Positions 10,911 through 21,672 of a DNA stretch of 64,000 nucleotides are shown here, piece after piece; the stretch's first letter is position 1, and every line of letters starts with the position of its first letter. The DNA is from Salvia splendens (Eukaryota > Streptophyta > Magnoliopsida > Lamiales > Lamiaceae). The notes under the pieces are model-generated. The model made no database searches. It was given only the letters and a program-made list of their open reading frames with translations, and had not been told where the DNA came from. The stretch lies in NCBI RefSeq assembly GCF_004379255.2, contig NC_056048.1, positions 11,989,197-12,053,196 of the forward strand, written 5' to 3'. Position numbers and translations under genes: made by a program.

Positions 10911-11262
10911 TGAAAGTGTGTATTTTTGGGGTAAAAAAAATAAAAAAAAAATTAAAAAGTGGGGAAAAACGGTTATAAACGGATATAATTTTTTGGGGAA
11001 GTGAAATTTTTTTTTTTTTTTTTTATCGATTTTTTTAATAAAAATCCGATTTTTTAAAAATAAAAAATAAAAAAATGTTTGAAACCAACGGCTATGCCGT
11101 TGGCGAATGGGAGACCGCCACGTGTGCGTCCGCTAGCACGGACGTGCTCGATACATCGAGCAGCGCCGTGCCAGCGGCGCGGTTGCAGCGGGTGGCGGTC
11201 CTTCGCCTTGCCGCTGGCACGGACGGCGGTGGCGCCAACCGCCACCGCTGCGGATGCTCTTA

Positions 11263-12059
11263 CAATATTAAACAAAACTGTCTAAAACTGCGTTCTATTT
11301 AACCAAGTGTTAATATATTACTATATTCCTTTTTGGGAATTTTTAGTTATATTGTAGCGTTAGTGTCCAGAAGGACCAGAACAAGAACGGTGAAGCTTAT
11401 GCAGGTGCAAGTGAAAATGTATATTTAAGGAAAATAGTTATGAAAAGTAAATTTAAGCTATGCAATGCATCTTGCCATAAGTGAGGCGTTCTTTTGGACA
11501 CGAAATTTAAAAATAATAATATTGAATGAGTTAAATAAGAGAAAATAAACTAAGAAAAAATAAATATAATTGTTTTTGCTTAAAAAAAAGGAAATGACAC
11601 GCTTAGTAGGAGGGAGCATTTGTATATAATTTTTAAATTTTCCTATCCAAGAATCAATTTTAAATTTTTCCTGTCAAATTAATTTAATACTCATTTCATC
11701 CATAAAAAAAATAGGTTCATTTGTCTACAGCACGAGTTTTAATAAAAAATAAATAAAATAAAAGAGATGGACCAAAAATGAAAAAGTATAAGATATGAGA
11801 AAAAATGGATAAAGTATGAAAGAAAAACTTTTCATTTTTAAAAATTGACTATTTTTCGTAGACATTCCAAAATAAAAAAATCTAACTATTTTTCATGAAT
11901 GGACGAATTATAAACATTTAATTTCACTCTTCATCTATAAATCTTTACAACGCTACTAGCAAATGGCAATAGGTTGAGCTACAAAATCAAATTAATTTTA
12001 TATATATCAAGCCCAATGTTTAGGCCTAAAATTAAGTAATAGTAGTCGAACACTTAATA
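11263..12059. other. AT-rich intergenic DNA
   Basis: No gene seen. Sequence around 11690-11900 resembles decayed MITE ends (short imperfect inverted similarity around AAAATAGGTTCATTTGTC and TAGACATTCCAAAATA), but no clean duplication was found. Confidence 0.4.
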
Positions 12060-12061
12060 TA

Positions 12062-12286
12062 CTACTTCATCCGTTCCATGTTAACAGAGTCATTTTTCTA
12101 TTTTGAGAAGTTACAAGTTAATTGAGTCATTTCTATTTTTGGCAAAAAGTAATTCTCCCTTTTACTTTATTGGCTCTTCATCTCTCTTACTTTATTCTCT
12201 CTAACTTTTTTCACCATCCATTTAATACACTATTCTTAAACTCCGTGCTGAAAAGAAATGTGTCTATCAACATGGAACGGAGGTAG
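12062..12286. mobile_element. Stowaway MITE (225 bp)
   Basis: Inverted ends CTACTTCATCCGTTCCATG and CATGGAACGGAGGTAG, with the TA target duplicated at 12060-12061 and 12287-12288. The ends are the Tc1/mariner-related CTCCCTCCGTCC type in degraded form. It has no coding capacity and lies downstream of the CP31 gene. Confidence 0.85.
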
Positions 12287-12708
12287 TACTTAAACAGAAA
12301 ATTGAGGAAATAATATGAAAAGTAGAATATTGATATGAAAACTTTTCATTTTTGTTCTAATTATACAGAATTCTCCAACCATGTACCTTCAATATATGAA
12401 GTAAGGTTAATTCTATAACTACTAGTATTTTTTTGGAATATTCATATTGAAGTCCATCTTAGTAACTGAGACTGAGAATTAGTTTTATCAACATTTAGTT
12501 AACCATTACTAGTAACGACGCCTCCTATGTGTATGCATACAAGTGGATTTACAGTTGGGATTCAATTGGTGTCCAAGTCTTTTGCATATTTGAAATCCTG
12601 CAACCTTATAAACTTTGTATGAAGTAACTTCACGATACAAAATTGGAGATGAAGATGTAGAAAGTCTCTCGTAAGCAAAAAATACCATAAATAAACAGTG
12701 AATTTCAA

Positions 12709-14699
12709 TTAGAAGTTGGTGCGTCTCGGTCTCTGCTCTGCAACATTCACTCTAATTGCACGCCCATCCACATTCTACACCCAAAAATAAATAAATTCAT
12801 CCATATTTTCAATTAAATTAATCTAGTTTAATTTCCCCCAAAATTGGTTAAAAACACCAACAGATCAGCTCTCCAAAAAGGTTTATCAAGAATGTCATTT
12901 TTGAGTTTTTCAAAGGTCTAAATTCCTCATTTCATCAAAGATTTGCAATTTCTATGAATCCCATTTCTCAAAACTCCAAAAGCAAGTTACCTGTCCATCA
13001 AGAGCAGCTATAGCGTTATTTAATTCTGCCTCAGTCGACATCGTGACAAAGCCAAATCCACGCGACCTTCCCGTCTCCCTGTCGAACACCACTCTGGCAT
13101 CAACAACTTCGCCATGTTCACTGAACAGCTGCATGAGGCGAGCATTATCCACTTGCCACGGCAAGTTACCAACATACATCCTGAAGGAAGGCGCGTATGT
13201 TCTAATAACCCTTTCCGGCTGAGAACCTCTAGGAGCTGCCTTATTTACCGTCAATACTCTTCCGTTTATATCCTGAAGAAACCGTGTTGCCCAAATTCAG
13301 AAATTCGCAGTCAAAATGTGACATTATTGGCAAGAGCAGATTGAATTTTAATCTGTTGACATGAACAGATAAATCCTCAAACCAGAACAAGGCAACATTT
13401 TCTTAAGTCAGCTTATGACGTCGATAGTCAACACAGATGAATGGTGTTTACAGTCCCTACTTACTTACCATCAAATACAATACCATATCAACAGGGGTGA
13501 TTTCAAAATGTCCAATTTGTTAAATTGACACTAGTGCAAGACAAGTAAACTAATCAAAATTGAGCATTTTAGATACTCACTTAGTCCAACAAAATATCCC
13601 TAAGCAACATGTAATTGATTCTAGAATCTCAGCCTTCGCCATAAAGGGCAGTAAATGAGTATATATCATGTAATGCCATTTCCCTAACCATACAGGATAA
13701 TACATTTATTTGGAAAAGAAAATGATGTTCAATGTTAATGGTCGCGAATACTCAGCATAGATGGAAAACCTTGAAAAATTTCTTGATAAATTGGTAAAAA
13801 AACACATATTTATCATGAGCAATGACCACAGGTTTGAGTAGTTTATCATATTGTCGATCCAAGCCAAGGTAACAAAGCATTTCAATCTCACCAGTCAGAA
13901 TAGCAGCAAGGAGTTAGGATTGAATCAAATAACAATAAACTCACATAGCCATTGAACTTCTCGACAGCCTTCTCAGCTTCTTCCACCGTGCTCATTGTTA
14001 CAAATCCAAATCCTCGGCTTTGATCCGTTTGCCTATTGTAAATCACCTACAATAACAACACCTGATTAGATGCATGCTGACCCCAAATCCCTTATTACAC
14101 AATCGCATTACATATAATGTTACTATATTTTGATGGAATTCTCATATAGCAGAGTTCTACTAATCTAATCCTAAAAATTGAATTCCTTCCCTTTCATTTG
14201 TTTCATTTTTCCCCCCTTTCATATTTCCATTCCTTATCTCCTCAATTTGGATAAGATTTTCTAATATAAATGCAATTAACAAATAATAGAATTAAAAAAA
14301 GGCTGAAACAATTGATGATACCTCAGAAATCTCCACAACTCCAGCTTGGTCAAAAAGCTGCGCCAATTTCTCACTGTCAATATCGTACGGCAAATTTCCG
14401 ACGAAGAGCTTCGCCTCCTCTGAAGGCTGAACAAACGACTCCTCGCTGCCATCGCCTTCCACAATTTCCTCGCCGCTTTCCCACGAAGAAGAATCGACCG
14501 CTGTAGCGGCTGCCCCTTCATCTTCGGCGGCGAATGGGATGATTCTGATAGGAGAATTCTTCAATTTGAGGTGAATAGAAGAGTGAGGGAAGTGGATTTG
14601 CTTTAGAGAGAAGGAGGGTTTAGAAATGGAAGTTTTGGGGATAGTCGCTGCACAGCAGCATTCGAGCAATCTAAGATGGAGAGCAGTTGCAGAAGTCAT
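12709..14699 (-). CDS. CP31: Chloroplast ribonucleoprotein of the CP31/28-33 kDa class, four exons
   Basis: Coding exons on the minus strand are 14699-14322, 14046-13945, 13272-12991 and 12774-12709. All junctions are GT-AG and phase 0, giving 275 residues. The N-terminus (to about residue 56) is a serine-rich, basic transit peptide; residues about 57-95 are acidic, as in cpRNPs. RRM1 (about 96-174) has LFVGNL and [11 protein letters not shown]2 (about 191-267) has MYVGNL and RGFGFVTM. The tail is RPRRTNF. Family members bind many chloroplast mRNAs, stabilising transcripts and aiding editing. The start chosen is the first ATG in frame (14699); the same frame is open upstream but has only TTG codons. 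Closest type by memory is Arabidopsis CP31A/B. No defect seen. Confidence 0.93.
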
Positions 14700-14711
14700 T
14701 TGCAATTGCAA

Positions 14712-15049
14712 GAGTTAGAGAGAGAGGGAGAGATTGGGAAATGTTGAGAGAGGGAATGAGAAATGTTGAAGATAAGAATTTGAAAGCATGGAAGAAATTA
14801 GTTGGCGTTTGTGATAACAGACAAATGACGATGCAAAGCTTAGTGATTTTTCATCTTTGTTTTTTTAAAACATCAAATTTATTACACGTTTCAAGTTAAA
14901 CATTTTAGACACAAATTTTATTTATTGAGTGTGAGAAATAAAGTAGATATAAATAAACTTTTTTCAAAAATGTGTCAATAAAAATAAAAAATAAAGAAAA
15001 AAAATATATCACGTGAAATAGAAGAAATGCTATAAAAAAACGTCTATTA
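14712..15049. other. Upstream region of the CP31 gene
   Basis: GA-rich leader-like sequence (14710-14760), then AT-rich DNA. I see no clear TATA box, which fits many plastid-protein genes. The core promoter should lie here. Confidence 0.45.
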
Positions 15050-15299
15050 CTCTCTTCGTCCTCCAAATATTGTCTCACTTTGACCTGACATGAGTTTTAA
15101 GAAGTGTAATAAAAAATAAGTTAAAAAAGTTAGTATAATGTGGGTCCTACTTTAATATATTAGTTTTATAGTCTAATGTGAGTAGGAATGAGTTAGTGGA
15201 ATATGATCACTACTAAAAATGGTAAAAAGTGAAGTGGAACAAATTTTGTGAGACGGACGAAAATAGAAAAATAGGACAAACTTTCAGGAACAGAGGGAG
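15050..15299. mobile_element. Stowaway MITE (about 250 bp)
   Basis: Ends CTCTCTTCGTCC and GGAACAGAGGGAG, with TA at 15048-15049 and 15300-15301. The body is typical (pairs such as TTTGACCTGACATGAG). Its position is roughly 350 bases upstream of the CP31 start codon. Confidence 0.8.
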
Positions 15300-15629
15300 T
15301 ATTATTTTAAATTTAAGATCAAACTAAAATAAATAAATTCAAAAGCTGATGATTGTAATATAGGAGAGTGATTTTAGTACCCCAAATATATTCTTTGTGC
15401 AATTGGGCATGAAGAAAAAATGTGGTGCCCAGAAATGGGAATATAGATATCAAGTATTGGGTTTATCCGCACCTGACTTGATACCCGTAAGATATTGAAT
15501 ACTTTATATGGTATTGGGGAGCCCTATAGGATATTAACTTGAATATCCGATTTACTGTTTAGAGAAAATTTTTTAATTAGATTTAGCGTTAAGGGTTGTT
15601 GGGACTTGAATAAGTTATTTACTTAATTA

Positions 15630-16161
15630 TCCTCCCTCCATCCATCATTTAAAAAGCCATTTTGACTCGACAAGGGTTTTAAGAAATTGTTTGACTTTAT
15701 GAAGAAAAAGAAAATGAGAAAGTGAGTGGAATGTGAGACCCATTTAAAGTACTCCCTCTGTCCCGGCTAAGATGACACAATTCTTAGCCGGCACGAGATT
15801 TTAGGAGTTATTGGTTAATGTGTTTAATTGGAGAGAGAGAAGGTGTGTGTAAGTAATAAAATAGAGAGAGAAAGAAAGATGGGTATTTTTATAGGAGTGA
15901 GAAAAAGTGGTTGAGTGTATTAATTGGAGATAGAAAGTTTCCAAAAAAAGGAAATGTGTAATCTTATTTGGGACAAACTCAAAATGAAAACGTGTCATCT
16001 TAAGTGAGACGGATGGAGTATTAGTTTTATATTGGATTGTGAGTGTAAAAAGTTGGTGGAATATGGATCCGCATACTAAAAGTGGAATAAAGTAAATGGT
16101 TCTATAAATCGTGGACAAACTAAAGTGGCAAAAGGGTTTTTTAAATGGTGGACGGAGGGAG
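15630..16161. mobile_element. Outer Stowaway MITE interrupted by a second MITE
   Basis: Outer ends TCCTCCCTCCATCC and GGACGGAGGGAG, flanked by TA at 15628-15629 and 16162-16163. The inverted similarity continues inward for at least 25 bases. The element is split by a second Stowaway copy (15752-16018); without it the outer element is about 265 bp. Confidence 0.82.
15752..16018. mobile_element. Inner Stowaway MITE nested in the outer one
   Basis: Ends CTCCCTCTGTCCCGG and GAGACGGATGGAG, with TA duplicated at 15750-15751 and 16019-16020. It is about 267 bp, inside another Stowaway, and so the younger of the two. Confidence 0.82.
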
Positions 16162-16227
16162 TAACTAATTAGGTTAAATTTTCATTAAATCTATAACTAA
16201 GTCAATCCTTTTAACTCTCTACTCTCA

Positions 16228-16297
16228 TTCAATCTTTATCAGTTTTAGGTCATTTTATAAAATTCAATCTTTATCAGTTTTAGGTCATTTTATAAAA
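16228..16297. repeat. Perfect 35-bp tandem duplication
   Basis: A unit starting TTCAATCTTTATCAGTTTTA occurs twice head to tail, apparently without differences. It lies in otherwise plain AT-rich DNA (16164-16676) in which I see no gene. Confidence 0.8.
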
Positions 16298-16784
16298 TTC
16301 GAGTATGAGGTCATTCATTTAGTTGATGAAGTTTAAATTCATTTAGTTCGGCTTTCCTCGAGTGGTGAAGGTGGTGTACTTAGTTCTTATAGATTGTGTT
16401 GCCATGGATTCTTATAGATTGTGTGGATTAAGTTGTAGATGAATTTCATACAAATAAAACAAATACTGGTAGATGAGTAAAGACGTCTTTATTTTGCGTA
16501 TTGAGTAGAGACTTCTTTCAATTTTAGAGAAGTGAAATTTAAAGGAAGTCTCCCAATCATAAAATAATTCTTGAATTAACTTAGAAAAAAATGTCTCATT
16601 GTTATCAACCAAAATCATATTGCAGCAACAGTTTGAGCAACTACGAGGTTAAATAGAAAATTTATCAACAACCATAATTTCATTTTTGGTCAATCGAAAT
16701 TGTTTTGCTCAAAATATAAAATTGCACACCAACACAACTTTAGGCGCAATTGCTCAAAAAACAAGTTGACAACAATATATATAT

Positions 16785-17213
16785 AGAGGTGTGATCAACT
16801 ACAAACTCTCTATAATACAAACTATACAAACTGATGTTAACGGAGTGTACAAATTCTGTCAACGGGGCGGATGTCAACAGGGGCTGATATCAACGGAGTG
16901 TACAAATTCTGGCAATGGTGGGCTGATGTTAATGGAGTGTACAAATTCTGTCAACGGGGGCTGATGTCAACAGAGTGTACAAATTATGTCAACGGGGGTG
17001 TACAAATTCTGATTGTTCGATGTCAACGGAGTGTACAGATTTGTAGGAAATGTTGCCATTAGGATTAAGTGAGTAGGGTTAACTGTTGATTTGTAGGAAA
17101 TGTTGCCATTACAAAAATCTCTTATATTAAAAGTTGGTTAATTGTATTAAGTGAGTAGGATTAAAGTTTGTATAGTTTGTATCATAGAGGGTTTATAGTT
17201 TATCACACCCTCT
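16785..17213. mobile_element. E1 copy 1: (TA)n-bounded MITE, about 430 bp
   Basis: Terminal inverted repeats of about 48 bp: AGAGGTGTGATCAACTAC at the left, and the complement of AGAGGGTGTGATAAACTA at the right; both continue to ATACAAACTATACAAACT. Each end abuts a TATATA tract. The interior (16830-17040) is a tandem series of about 40-bp units containing GTGTACAAATTCTG and GATGTCAACGG. No coding capacity. A near-identical copy lies at 31417-31845. Confidence 0.8.
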
Positions 17214-17326
17214 ATATATATATATATAGGGGTGTGTTAAGGTCCTTCGCAGCTTTTCAGTCCAATGTTCTTTTTAATCACAGCCCTTGGATCCTTGAAT
17301 TAGATGGTTGTGATGACCTGCATTAT

Positions 17327-20300
17327 TGTAATAGCCGAGACTTAGATTTCTCGGGAATTATGAAATAAAATACTAGAACTTTTATTGACGAATGAAAGAG
17401 TATTTTTATTTCTTGAATAAGGGTACAAGTACAACTTCAGAAATTTCAAAGCCACCAAATTTCAAGTGTTTGGAATTAAATACACACCAATAAACTTTTA
17501 CATGTTAAGAAAAAGAGAGAATTTCAAATAGAAACCCTATCTCTTTACAAATGAAACTACTAGCTTCGGGCCCTTCTTCTAGCATGGTTTCGGCCCAGTT
17601 TCCGATGGCCCGTTGGGCTGAACAGACGAGACAGCAACCGAGAAGAGTCAGCCTCTTGTCCCTGCCAGAAAACAACAAGATAAACAAGAGGTTACATAAG
17701 ACACTAAAGCTTTTAGTTGGCAAAGTAAGCAAGGATAAGGAACAAACCTACTTTGAGCTTTGAAGACCAAAACTTACCGAAAAAAAAGAAAGGTAAGAGA
17801 TTGCTTTATCCCTGCACTCCACGGCTCACACCAGCCAAACGAGCAGCCACCAAGCACGGCAGTTCGGCACCGAGTTCGGCAGTTCGCCACCAAGCACGGC
17901 AGTTCGGCACCGAGCTCGGCAGTTCGCCACCAAGCACGGCAGTTCGGCACCGAGTTCGGCAGTTCGCCACCAAGCACGGCAGTTCGGCACCGAGCTCGGC
18001 AGTTCGGCACCAAGCTCGGCAACTCCGTGATCTGGAGAGAAAGATCAAAACATGAAGAAGAGCTCGGCTGTTATGACAACTCGTTTCAACAGCCGTTAGA
18101 TCTCCTCAATCGTTTACAGAGACAACAAGAGAAGTGTATTAAGAAAGGGAAGGGGAAACAATACCTTGCAGAAATGTGAGTGAGTGTTGGACCGAAAGAA
18201 GCAAACTCCAGGCAGCAGGCTCCCCTCCAGCTAATACTCTGCAAAGCTGCAGGTAACAGCCCTTGCTTTCCCTACCCAAACCGGTTATAGTCCGGAAATC
18301 AGCCCCCACAGTGCCACCTCTAGTGTGCACCTGCAAAAGAAGACAAATTCATGAATGAATCAGAGTACAAGGCAGCACAAAACACCAAAATCAGTTAAAG
18401 AATGCTGCAAGGTCAGCCAAGTACCTCAGTCATTGTGCAGCTTTCAGTTACAAGCTGTGCATAAATATGCCAATCTCCTCCTCAGTTCCATCCCCCACCA
18501 CACAACAAACTAGTTACTAAACGGAGCAGCAAGCGGAGGAGCAAGAGAGGTCAAGACCAAGGAAGGGAGTAGCTTAGCAAGTTCAGCGGAGTTATAAGGG
18601 AAAGGTAACACCCATCAGCTTAAATCTCAAGTTTAATGGCATCATTCGAGCATGATAGAAACAAAACATGGAAACGATTTATGATAACATGAGAATCTGA
18701 GAAATCAGTAAACCTCCCTTGCACATACCCCAGCCTCATTAGGATGCATGTCTAGGGTAGTGTAGCACTTTTGAGACTGGAGGAAAGGAACCATGGAATG
18801 GTGTCTTCCACACAGAATCAGTCACATAGAAGCACAACCACATTGCTTTTCAAACGCGAACTAGGACTAGACTATGACAAGAGAAAGAAGATAACTAGTA
18901 GGAACTTAGCTTCGGCGAGGCGACTGCCTGATTAAACGGCGCACTGCTACGAGGGTCTCCGCAGCGGCAGAACCGCCGTCTGCGTGTCACCCCTAAGCCG
19001 AGGGGTCCAGCGTCGCCGAAGGGAGGAAGATGGAGGCGACGGCAGCGTGGACCGAGGGATGCCGCTGAAGGACGGAGAATACGACGTCTTCCCTCCACGG
19101 GTGACCCCTCCGCGAACAAAACGTCGTCAAGATTGCCCGTACAAGGTTATGCCTCAAAGGGGGAAGAGATGGTGGGTAGTGGGTCGCCGGTTAGACAGCG
19201 ACGAGTCCTCCACCTCCCCAGGTTTCCGAATTTTAGACCCCTTCTTGCCGAGTAGGAGACAGAGGGTGGGAGCGGTCGTGCGATGCGGAGAGGAACGGAA
19301 TAGAAATGGGCTGACTCCGGTTCCTCACACGCCGGCGAGGAGCGCTGAAGGTGGCGGGGTGCGAAATCGCCGAGAGGAAGGAGAGAAAGGGGGCTAGGGT
19401 TCCTCATTTTCAATTTGGGGATTTTTGAGAAATGAGAGAGAGATAGTGACGATGGTTGGTGAAGGGGGTATTTGGGCCTTTTCCACTATTCATCACTTGG
19501 GCCTGGAATTAATTAAGCTGGGCCAGATTAAATGAGAAGAAGAAAAGAATTGGGCCAATTAGTTAAGCTGGACCGAAAATGCTTAATGAAATAATACCTT
19601 GGCCCAGATTAAGTAAACTCCTTGCTGGACTTAAGAAATTAGTTCTCGGTTTAATACTTTTAGTGAAGAGCCTCTTTTCAAGTATAATGGAAATTATTTC
19701 CTAAGCTACGGAAGAAAAGAACTTATAAGCCGTGAGTGAAATAAAGGCCAGTGAATAATTAAGGCGGACTATAATAGTCACAGAAAGTATTTCTTAAATA
19801 CTTAAGATAATCCGAGAATTCTAATACCGAACGGGTCAGCCGGTTACAGAACAAATTAAATCACCGATTTAAAGATTTAAGACTTCTAATTTTAGAAGGC
19901 AGAATTTAAAATAATAAGCACACGCTTAGGCATGCATTCATGCAAGATTTTTGAGGTCTAATTTAAATATATTAATTTTGTAAAGGAACGTCGTCGTTCG
20001 ACGCATAATCTCAGAACAGGGGAAAGCACCTATTTTGCAAGAGTTAAGCAATTGAGGTGTGGGCTTCTTTCCTTTTTATTTACAGAACTCTATGAGAATA
20101 AGTGTGAACGTTTGAATGAATTGTCATGCCATGTTTTATTTTGTGATTGCCATTCATGGTTAAAACGAATTCGGGTCCCAGTAGGTCAGTAAATCCTACT
20201 CGGACTAGTGTACACATAGGGACCGTGAGCTAGCGCAAGGTTGGCCGGTTCGTGGGTCGTGAGCTAGCGCCAGGTTGGCCGACCCAGTGATCGTGGAATG

Positions 20301-20827
20301 TGGCCACATTCCCGATTCACACAGCTTGACATGGTATATCATCAGAAAGTTAAAAGACTGCAGTCTATTTCAGAAAGAAATAACAGATTTTAGTGACCGG
20401 GACTTGTTTTCAGAAAAACCCCGCGTTCACTCAGCTTGGCAGACAATTAAAAGAAAAACAGTTTTCGGCATAAGCCACTGAGTATATCAAGTACTCAGCC
20501 CTGCATTTTGTTTTCCTAAATGTGCAGGTTGATCGATCGAGGCAGAGGAGGTGTTGGGACTGAAGATGAAATAAAAGAAGGGTAGCTAGTGTAGTATGTC
20601 TCCATACATGTTATACTTGTCTTGGAACTCTTCCGCTGCATAGACCTAGCTTTGTCTCAGTAAAGACAATGTCCCCCTTTTCCCTCTGATGTAATAATTT
20701 GCTTTTTGATGACTTTTAGACAGTATTTCCTTAATTTCAGTAATTATGATGATGTGTTGAGACCGTTTAGAATTTTTAGTCGCGAAATAGCTGCGCTTTC
20801 TTTGACTAGGAAGTTGTGGTCGTGACA
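17327..20827 (+). repeat. Tekay 5' LTR (3501 bp)
   Basis: Same length as the 3' LTR at 27532-31032 and nearly identical to it. It holds a 40-bp tandem array (17847-18026), a GC-rich block at about 18900-19400, and open frames in several frames that I do not regard as genes. The unusual length fits the Tekay/Del lineage, which has long LTRs. The sense-strand core promoter could not be placed with confidence. Confidence 0.93.
17847..18026 (+). repeat. 40-bp tandem array in the 5' LTR
   Basis: Four full copies of a 40-bp unit starting CCACCAAGCACGGCAGTTCG, alternating at one base (GAGTTCGG / GAGCTCGG), then a partial copy. The alternation suggests growth as 80-bp pairs. The same array is at 28052-28231 in the 3' LTR. 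Confidence 0.88.
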
Positions 20828-20830
20828 GAG

Positions 20831-20842
20831 TGGTATCAGAGC
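20831..20842 (+). other. Primer-binding site, initiator Met-tRNA type
   Basis: TGGTATCAGAGC three bases after the LTR end, complementary to the 3' end of plant initiator Met-tRNA. It is where minus-strand DNA synthesis starts. Confidence 0.93.
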
Positions 20843-21672
20843 ACTTTTCTTTCGCTCTGACCCAAGAACCTTCTTTCTAAGCCTCAGTCCAGAACAGTAG
20901 CACTAGGCTAGAAAGTGAACAGAATGATCAGTACAAGATCCCAACACCTCAGCTCGACACGATCAACTGCACCAGAAACAGGGGTCGACGCCCGCTCGTC
21001 CAGAAAAGAGAATTCTGAAGAAAGAAAATATTTTTTTTCATTTTGAGAAAGAAAATGAAATTTTCTAAGTTTTTCCAGAAAAAGAAAATAATTTTCACAG
21101 CCCTCATGGGAACGAAAATGTTTATTTGAAATGCTTGCAAGATGCAACGTGATAGCTGATACTTTGCATGAGATATGCTTACTGTATCTGTGTTTTATGA
21201 GCTTGACATGAATGTATAGATGTCATGGGGACTATGTATGTGAACCTAGAGTGCTTTAGAGAAGTACCTTAGGTGAGACATGCAGAATCAAGTATTAGCA
21301 GAATGAGAACTTGTTACCGCCTTCCACGGCGACGAGACCAACTGAACTCATCAGTTAGGGAGAACCCCTAATTCCACAGAATTTCAAAAAAAAAAAAAAA
21401 AAAAAATCAATCAACAACGAACCAGAAAGTATCGTTGCAATATCAATAGACAGCAAAGAAAGGAAGTCCATTCCTTTGAGCATACAGATAGTACATATAT
21501 AGATATATGTGTATACCAGCCGGTTATGAGACATAGCCACAGACAAATCTAGTACGACCTCTTCGAGAGACAACGACTCAGTTCATACCATCTTTTACAG
21601 CTTTTCGCATACTTGTATATGCATACTTTCAGTTACGAGCCGTTTTGAGGGCTTTTCTTCTTTTATGTAGAG
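20843..21672 (+). other. Tekay leader before the first ORF
   Basis: About 830 bases without a convincing gene. It contains an A-run of more than 20 bases at about 21385-21406 and frequent GAAAA tracts near 21000-21120. A long leader is common in this lineage. Confidence 0.6.

Larger units (their letters stand above)
9452..11259 (-). mobile_element. PIF/Harbinger DNA transposon, ORF1-only derivative (1808 bp)
   Basis: Terminal inverted repeats begin GAGCATCC and end GGATGCTC, with weaker similarity further inward, and the 3-bp duplication TTA flanks both ends (9449-9451 and 11260-11262), the usual PIF/Harbinger target. The element holds the Myb/SANT-like accessory protein gene on the minus strand but no DDE transposase, so it is non-autonomous. 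Subterminal GC-rich palindromic segments (about 9452-9570 and 11090-11259) are present at both ends. Confidence 0.9.

Noticed and set aside
17753..18179. Overlapping ORFs in both directions over the Tekay LTR array (also at 27958-28384)
   Set aside because: A 40-bp repeat keeps several frames open at once. No domain is recognised, and LTR sequence is not expected to code.
18984..19397. 137-codon arginine-rich ORF in the Tekay LTR (and 29189-29602)
   Set aside because: GC-rich sequence opens both strands here; the minus strand looks more like a leader or exon, so the plus ORF is likely chance.
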